Source: Aselliscus stoliczkanus (taxonomy: Eukaryota > Chordata > Mammalia > Chiroptera > Hipposideridae). Taken from it: 64,000 nt of DNA. The position numbers and the translations under genes are program-made. Positions 58,633 through 64,000 of this stretch are shown here, piece after piece. The notes below the pieces were generated by a model. It searched no databases. It saw only the letters and a list, made by a program, of their open reading frames with translations, and had not been told where the DNA came from. Position 1 is the first letter of the stretch; every line of letters starts with the position of its first letter. The stretch lies in the NCBI GenBank assembly GCA_033961575.1, contig CM066741.1, positions 3,353,715 to 3,417,714 on the forward strand, in the 5' to 3' direction.

Positions 58633-58820
58633 AACCCAGGGGCTCTCACCCCTGGCTGCACATCAGAATCACCTGAAGAGCTTTTAAAATGTCCAGATAC
58701 TCAGGCCACACTTCATCCCTTTCATGCAGAGTCTCTGAGGGTGGGACCTAGGCACCAGCCTTTTTTAAAGCGCCCAGGTGATTCCAGTGGGTGGCCCCGG
58801 CTGAAAACCAGGATTAAAAT
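58633..58820 (+). mobile_element. MER5-type hAT element
   Basis: Contains tgcacatcagaatcacctga, agagcttttaaaatgtccag, aagcgcccaggtgattccag. Confidence 0.7.
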
Positions 58821-59084
58821 AAGATCTGACAGCACTGCTGGTGTCCTGTTCCCACGCGGCATAAAGTGGCTGGGGGGTGCGGGGAGCTCCTCTCCAAGCT
58901 CCCCCCCACCTCGTCATGCGTTTCCATCACCTGCCAGGTGCCACACGCCTCTGGGCCCTGATTTCTATCTATGCCTGAGGTCCCCACGCTCTTCTCTTCC
59001 CAGGACCCTCTCCCTACATTCCCATCTCCCCGTCTTTTAAGAGATCCATTATCAGGAAGCCGCCGAGCAGTTTCTAATAAAGTA

Positions 59085-59610
59085 AAATGACCCAGAATAT
59101 TATGCCCCAGCAATTGCACTCCTCGATTTACACCCAACAGACATGAACTTACAGGCCGACCGCAAGGCTTGTTCAAGACCACCCTCAGCAGTTTTGCTCA
59201 TAATACCCCAAACCAGAAACAACCCAACCCGCTGTCACCAGAGGAAAGGACAAATTGTGGTATGTCCATTCAACAGAATACAGCTCGGCAAGAAAAGAGC
59301 AAACCACTGATGCATGCAAAACATGGATGAATCTCAAAAACCTTACAGTGAGGGAAAGAAGCCAAACAAAAAAGCCTACGTGCTGTAGGGTCTCATCCAC
59401 ATGAAAGTCTTTTCAAACTCAAAATGAGGACATGGTGACAGAAGTCAGAATAGTGTGGCCTCTGAGGTGGGAGGAGACACAGGCTGGGAAGAGTCATAAG
59501 AAAACTTTCTGGACCGATGTGAATGTTCTTTCTCTTGATCTGGGTGATGGTTATGCAGGTGTGTCCACTGTAAATACCTGAGCACTTACAATGAAAGAGT
59601 CAAAAAGCCA
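59085..59610 (+). mobile_element. L1 LINE 3' end
   Basis: Sense L1: gccccagcaattgcactcct, aattgtggtatgtccattca, gcaaaacatggatgaatctc, gggtgatggttatgcaggtg. Confidence 0.85.
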
Positions 59611-60555
59611 CAGTGAATGTCATGACCATGTAAGACAATTCCCCCTAAAACCAGAAAATAGAGGCGGCTGCCTGGAAGGGGGCCGGGTGATGCTCGGAGC
59701 AGGGACGGCCAAGTTTTGCCAATAGGCAGTAGGGGCCTGGGGCAGAAGCCGGCTCGGTTAAGAAGCTGTCACCCTGTGACTGTACATATGCTGGACATTC
59801 TTGCTTCCAAACCACTTTTTCTAGCATCCTTCCATGAGCATAGGGCCACTGTTACCTGGGATGACCAGGAAAATCTTCATTTGCACCTGTTGTCCCTGTG
59901 TCATTATAAACAGCATGTCCCAGTTGGGAAGATACCTCACATATAGCTGCCTACCTTGCACACATTGTTGACCAAGTGGCATTTGGGGAGAATGCGCCCA
60001 GGGGAAGGCATCGCAGCCCCTGCTGTAATTCCCCATGCTTCTGAGATGCTTCTGAGGCACAGCGAAACAGAGGACCAAGCACTCTCACTCGCCGTTGAGG
60101 TCTGACCACACTCACATCCTGGGCCCCGTCAGCACAAGGATGAGCTCAGAGCAGCGGCGATGTGGCTCTGTAAAGCTTCACTCACATCCTGCCCTGGCCA
60201 AAGCCAAACCACCCGCCCCATCCTCCCTGGAAGACATCCGCGCTTAAAAGCATCACGTGGGGCCCATTCAAGGTGATGGACGACGGATCCTTCCCCAACC
60301 TTGGGACTTAGAGGAAAGGCAGACAAATTTGGTCTCCACTTATTTGGGGGCAGCACTTTTTTTTTTTTTTTCCTAGAGCTGGCTAAATGACATCCTGCTT
60401 TCTCAGGGTCAGAACACACACTGCATAGAGCGGTGGCGTCCCTGTGGAAGTCACCTTGCAGGAATGGTCTGGCCAACTGGGCCCAGAGCTGCCCAGTGAA
60501 GGCTGGTTTCCCAGTGTGGGGAGGGTGCTTAGATTCTGGCTTGTGGCCCAGGCGC
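59611..60555. other. Intergenic DNA without recognised features
   Basis: No gene is seen. A T-run is at 60357-60372. The 211-codon minus-strand frame crossing it has no domain features. Confidence 0.45.
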
Positions 60556-60559
60556 CCCC

Positions 60560-60835
60560 TGAGGCTGGAGACACACACGCGTGTCCTTTTGGGCTCAGCA
60601 GACAGCCAGCATCGACAACCGAACCCATGGGTAGATGGGTCTGCAAATGATTTTAGCCCCCAGCCTATATGTCTTCCAGATGAGGACACAGACATGAGAG
60701 CAGGGACAATCCACCCCACTGTGGCCTGTCTGAAGCCCTGGCCTATAGAAACTGTGAGGGGCAATAAATTGATTGTTACTTCAGCCAGTGTGTTCCGGGG
60801 TGATTTGTTATGCGGCTGATGATAACTAATACAGA
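60560..60835 (+). mobile_element. MLT1-like LTR 3' part
   Basis: Ends in the MLT1-like terminus: aaactgtgaggggcaataaa, ggggtgatttgttatgcggc, tgataactaatacag. Confidence 0.6.
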
Positions 60836-61399
60836 AAGCACCTAAACCATGCCACCTTGTGCAGCACCCAGCTATAAGACCTTATTGAAGGACTGGGATC
60901 GGTACTGTTTCAGGTATGTAACCACCTCTGGACCCATCACGGAAGCCAGGAGAAAGCTACACTCTGATTGGCCCAGCCACCGGCCAAAATGGGCCACCAT
61001 GATGGACCATTCCACTTCCAAGAGAAGGATGGGGAAAGGGGTCCTCCCAAGGAAATAACGCTGGCAGACAAAAGCAATGTCAAACACAGTGAGCTCATTG
61101 CTTAGCCATCTCCCACTCCAGCGTTGCCTGCTCCTGTTAGCTGTAGTGCTGTCTTCTGCTGATGTCAAAACTGTTAACCCTTTACTGATGGTTCCCATCG
61201 GTGTCTGTGCCATGGCTCTTGACGCCACTGCCTTTGCCAAGGCCAGCTTTACCCACTGATGCCTTGAGCTACATCTTTACCTTTCCATGGCCATAGTATT
61301 TTACTCCTGGCCTTAGGAATCAAGTGTTATTCTGCATGAGATGCACGACAGACCCTAGGCTGGACCACTGAACCACTCAAAGGGAAAGATTCAAAAGCA
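60836..61399. other. Intergenic DNA without recognised features
   Basis: No gene or named repeat is recognised. Confidence 0.45.
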
Positions 61400-61668
61400 C
61401 AGGCGGATTTGCTATTGCTCGCCTGAAGATGGAGGGGTCCAAGGGATGCAGGCGGTGGCTAGGAGCTGAGAGCGGCCCCACTGACAGCCGGCGACCTCAG
61501 TCCTGCAACAGCTGGGCACTAAACTCTGCCAACCACCAGACGAGCTCAGAAGCGGATTCTCCCCCAGAGCCTCCCTACAAGCCCTCCGACCGGCTGACAC
61601 CATGATTTCTGTCTGGTCACACGCTGAGCCAAGAACCGCCAACTAATAGAACTATGAGCTAGCAAATT
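61400..61668 (+). mobile_element. Possible MLT1/MaLR-like LTR 3' part
   Basis: Terminus-like phrases: gctgacaccatgatttctgt, gctgagccaagaaccgccaa, agaactatgagctagcaaa. Tentative. Confidence 0.4.
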
Positions 61669-61697
61669 GGGGGGGGGGGCAGGGTTGGGGGGGGGGG
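61669..61697 (+). repeat. Paired G11 runs
   Basis: Two runs of 11 G separated by CAGGGTT: a strong G-quadruplex-type sequence immediately before the L1 fragment. Confidence 0.95.
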
Positions 61698-61699
61698 TC

Positions 61700-62136
61700 T
61701 TCTTCTTTATTACAGCCAAATACACATAACATAAAATTTACCACTTGTATCAATTTTAAGTGGACAGTTCAGTGGCCTTAAGTACATTCACTTGTGGTGC
61801 AGCCCCATCCACCTTCATCATCCCACACTGAACCTCGCTTCCCATTAAATAAGAAATTCCCATGCCTCTTCCCAGCTGCTGGCAACCGACACTGTTTCTT
61901 TCTCTATGAATCTGACCATTCGAGGGGCCTCATCTAAATGGGACCATACAGTCTTTATACTTCTGTGACTGGCTTATTTCACTGAGCATGTTTTCAAGGT
62001 TGATCCCTGTTCTATCATGGGTCAAAACTTCCTTCATTTTCAAGGCTCAAGAATAATCCATTGCAGAGATCTGCCCCATTTTGTCTGGCCATTCATCCAT
62101 TGATGGGTGGCTTCTTCCTTTGGGCGATTGTGAAGG
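61700..62136 (+). mobile_element. L1 LINE 3' UTR, left part of a split copy
   Basis: Sense L1: aattttaagtggacagttca, gtggccttaagtacattcac, actggcttatttcactgagc, ttcatccattgatgggtggc. The element continues at about 63413. Confidence 0.9.
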
Positions 62137-63412
62137 TTGTGTGTTACATGCCACTGGGTCGGCTTCGACTCCTGGCAACCCTGTGAAGGAGTGTTGTCCA
62201 CAGTGTCCCATCCTCACAGCCCTGCTCGGCTCCTGCAGACTCCTGCCTGGGGCTTCCTTTATCCATCTCATATTCGGTCCCCCTCTTTCCCTGCTGCCTT
62301 CTCTTTTCCCAGCATTACTATCTTTTCCAAAGGCCCCTCCATCCCCCTGATGTGCCCGAAGTAGGACAGCTTCAGTTTTCTCATTTTTGCCTCCAGTAAT
62401 GTTTCAGGCTTCATTTGCTCAAGTCCCACTTGTCCGTCTTTCTGGGGGTTCAAGGTATCTGTACAGCTCTCCTCCAAAACCATATTTCAGATGAGTCCAT
62501 TTTTTTTCCTGTCAGCCTTCTTCACTCTCCAACTTTCGCACCCATGCGTAGTGATTGGGAAGACAAGGCTGTGGGTGGTCTCAGCCTTGGTCTCCAATGA
62601 CACATCCGTGCTCCTGACGGTCCGTCTAGTCCTTCTACTACTGTCCCCCTGAGTCTCAGCCTCCTCTTGAGTTCTTGGCTGCATGACTGAACCAAGGTAA
62701 GCAACACCTTTAACAACTTCAGTATCTATATTAAAATTGTGTATTCCTTCTGTGGTCATGATTTTTGTCTTCTTGATGTTCAAAGGCAGTCCTGCTTTGG
62801 CACTTTCTTCTTTCACTTTCATCAAAAGTCATTTCAGGACCAGCCGAGTGGCACATTGGTTAAGAGCTGGCTTGGGATGCCAGCGGCCCCGGTTCAGATC
62901 CCACAAATGAGGGCCAGTGACACTGCCCTCTACAGCTAAGATGGTGAACAACAGCTCCACCTGGAGCTGGGCTGTGCGAGCCCCGGCGATGGTGTGGGCT
63001 GCAGCCCCTGCTGCAGTGGGCTGCCATAGGCTACAGTGAGCGGCCGGCAGCCAGTGTGAGCTGCCAATAGCCGCGGTGAGTGACCATCCAGAGGCCGGTG
63101 ACCGATCTGCCTCATCCGGGAAGAGCGCAATGATAATACCAATATGGGTCAGTGAAGCAATGTCCTCCACAACTAGACTGAAGAACAAAAGGACAGCAAC
63201 TTGTCTGTTCCCCTTCCCCGATTCCCCAACGCTGTTCCCCTCCCCCAATTCCCCAATAAAATCTTTAAAAAAAAAAGTCATTTCAAATCATTGCTACTTT
63301 CTGCCAGTAAGATGATGCCATTTGCATATCTTAAGTTACTATTTCTTCCACCAATTGTCACTCCTCCTTTTTCTGAATCCAGCCCAGTTTTTCGTATAAT
63401 ACATTCTGCTAC
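62137..63412 (-). pseudogene. BovB-like RTE LINE, 5'-truncated and decayed
   Basis: The minus strand encodes pieces of an RTE reverse transcriptase C-terminal half: KTGLDSEKGG, RNSNLRYANGIILLAES, then (after the SINE) MKVKEESAKAGLPLN, IKKTKIM, HGCESWRVKKADRK, MRKLKLSYFGHIRGMEGPLE. The order and phrases match BovB/RTE proteins. The catalytic YADD-type motif reads YANG and the frame is broken, so it is dead. The 3' end (agggttgccaggagtcgaag..acacacaacc) is RTE-like. It lies antisense inside an L1. Confidence 0.85.
62836..63272 (+). mobile_element. Long composite SINE inside RTE
   Basis: Same structure as the copy at 38502: A box CAGCCGAGTGG, B box GGTTCAGATCC, the agctccacctggagctgggc body, and the ccccaattccccaataaaatctt tail. 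Perfect 12-bp target-site duplication aaaagtcatttc at 62824-62835 and 63273-63284. Confidence 0.96.
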
Positions 63413-63580
63413 AAATTAAACAAATAGGTGTACAACTATCTCTTCCCTATTTTCAATTTTTGGGGGTATATATTCAGAAATAGAACTGCTGAATCATGTG
63501 GTAATTCTATTTAATTTTTCTGAAGAACCACCATACTGTTTTCCATAATAGCGAAATAGGTATTATTTCAAATTGCTAAT
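63413..63580 (+). mobile_element. L1 LINE 3' UTR, right part of the split copy
   Basis: Resumes the L1 of 61700: aataggtgtacaactatctc, agaaatagaactgctgaatc, accaccatactgttttccat. Confidence 0.88.
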
Positions 63581-64000
63581 GTATGCTAATGTGCTACTCA
63601 GTAATTAATTACACTTGAATTCTCTCCCTTGGCCCAGGAGATAGTAACTGCTTCCTATATCTGCCAGTCCCACATTGCTTAGAGTTTTCTTTACCTCTCT
63701 ATGTAGCTAATCCCCTCCCCTAGTCAATAATTCTTTATAAGACTTTCCCTATTTAAATTACTGGTGAGGTTTGTGTCCCCTGGATGGTCCCTGATGGGTA
63801 GAATCTCTAATAAACATTGTGTTCTACATAGAAATTAATTTGGAAAAATGGTTACAGTCAGCCCCTAACAAATAGCAGACTCAGCGACATCCGCTCATTT
63901 TCAATTGTAAGTTCGTAACAGTTTGAATTTGTTTGGCTTTGTTTTGGGTGCAATTCATATTTCAAACCTCTATGATATTATATATTCCTGTGTTTAAATA
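63581..64000. other. Intergenic DNA, possible LTR-like block
   Basis: An LTR-like run (ataagactttccctatttaa, aatctctaataaacattgtg) lies at about 63730-63825 with no family assigned. No gene is seen. Confidence 0.35.

Noticed and set aside
60129..60764. 211-codon minus-strand open frame
   Set aside because: No domain or family features. It overlaps an LTR-like region and a T-run. No retrocopy hallmarks.
62829..63281. Similar minus-strand open frames here and at 38452-38841 suggesting a gene family
   Set aside because: They are the same antisense stretch of two copies of the long SINE.

Overview
The window is nuclear DNA from a placental mammal, most likely a bat of the horseshoe/leaf-nosed group (Rhinolophoidea). 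The mammal call is secure: one exon of a vertebrate class A GPCR sits in a dense background of MIR, L2, L1, MLT1 (ERVL-MaLR), MER5-type hAT and Tigger relics. The bat call is an inference from several young tRNA-headed SINEs whose 3' tails end in CCCAATTCCCCAATAAAATCTT plus poly(A). I remember this tail from RHIN-type SINEs, but could not check it here.

Layout. Positions 1-12540 are the 3' part of a long intron. Positions 12541-13475 are the last coding exon of GPR139 (plus strand), complete from its splice acceptor to the stop codon and encoding residues 43-353 of the usual 353. The first exon (about 42 residues) is not in the window. Positions 13476 to about 16795 are repeat-poor and rich in poly(A) signals, and read as a long 3' UTR. 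From there to 64000 I find no further gene. It is a repeat-rich intergenic desert, which fits the gene-poor interval beside GPR139 (toward GPRC5B in human, from memory).

The desert is a good record of transposon history. It holds seven copies of tRNA-Ser-like-headed SINEs (five short, two long), one dimeric-headed SINE and one tRNA-Ile-like SINE, several with clear target-site duplications. It also holds a three-deep nest (L1, then a BovB-like RTE LINE, then a long SINE), an 82-bp mariner-type MITE, an internally deleted Tigger element, a retroposed insertion of unknown source, a 50-bp minisatellite, a tandem CCAAT-box array abutting an L1 5' end, and long homopurine and Z-DNA-prone tracts. 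Several repeat-free blocks with clustered homeodomain, SOX/POU or TALE-like motifs are candidate enhancers. No operon, CRISPR array, phage, toxin system or other novel multi-gene system is present. Repeat-family names are from memory of consensus sequences and edges are approximate unless a duplication fixes them.
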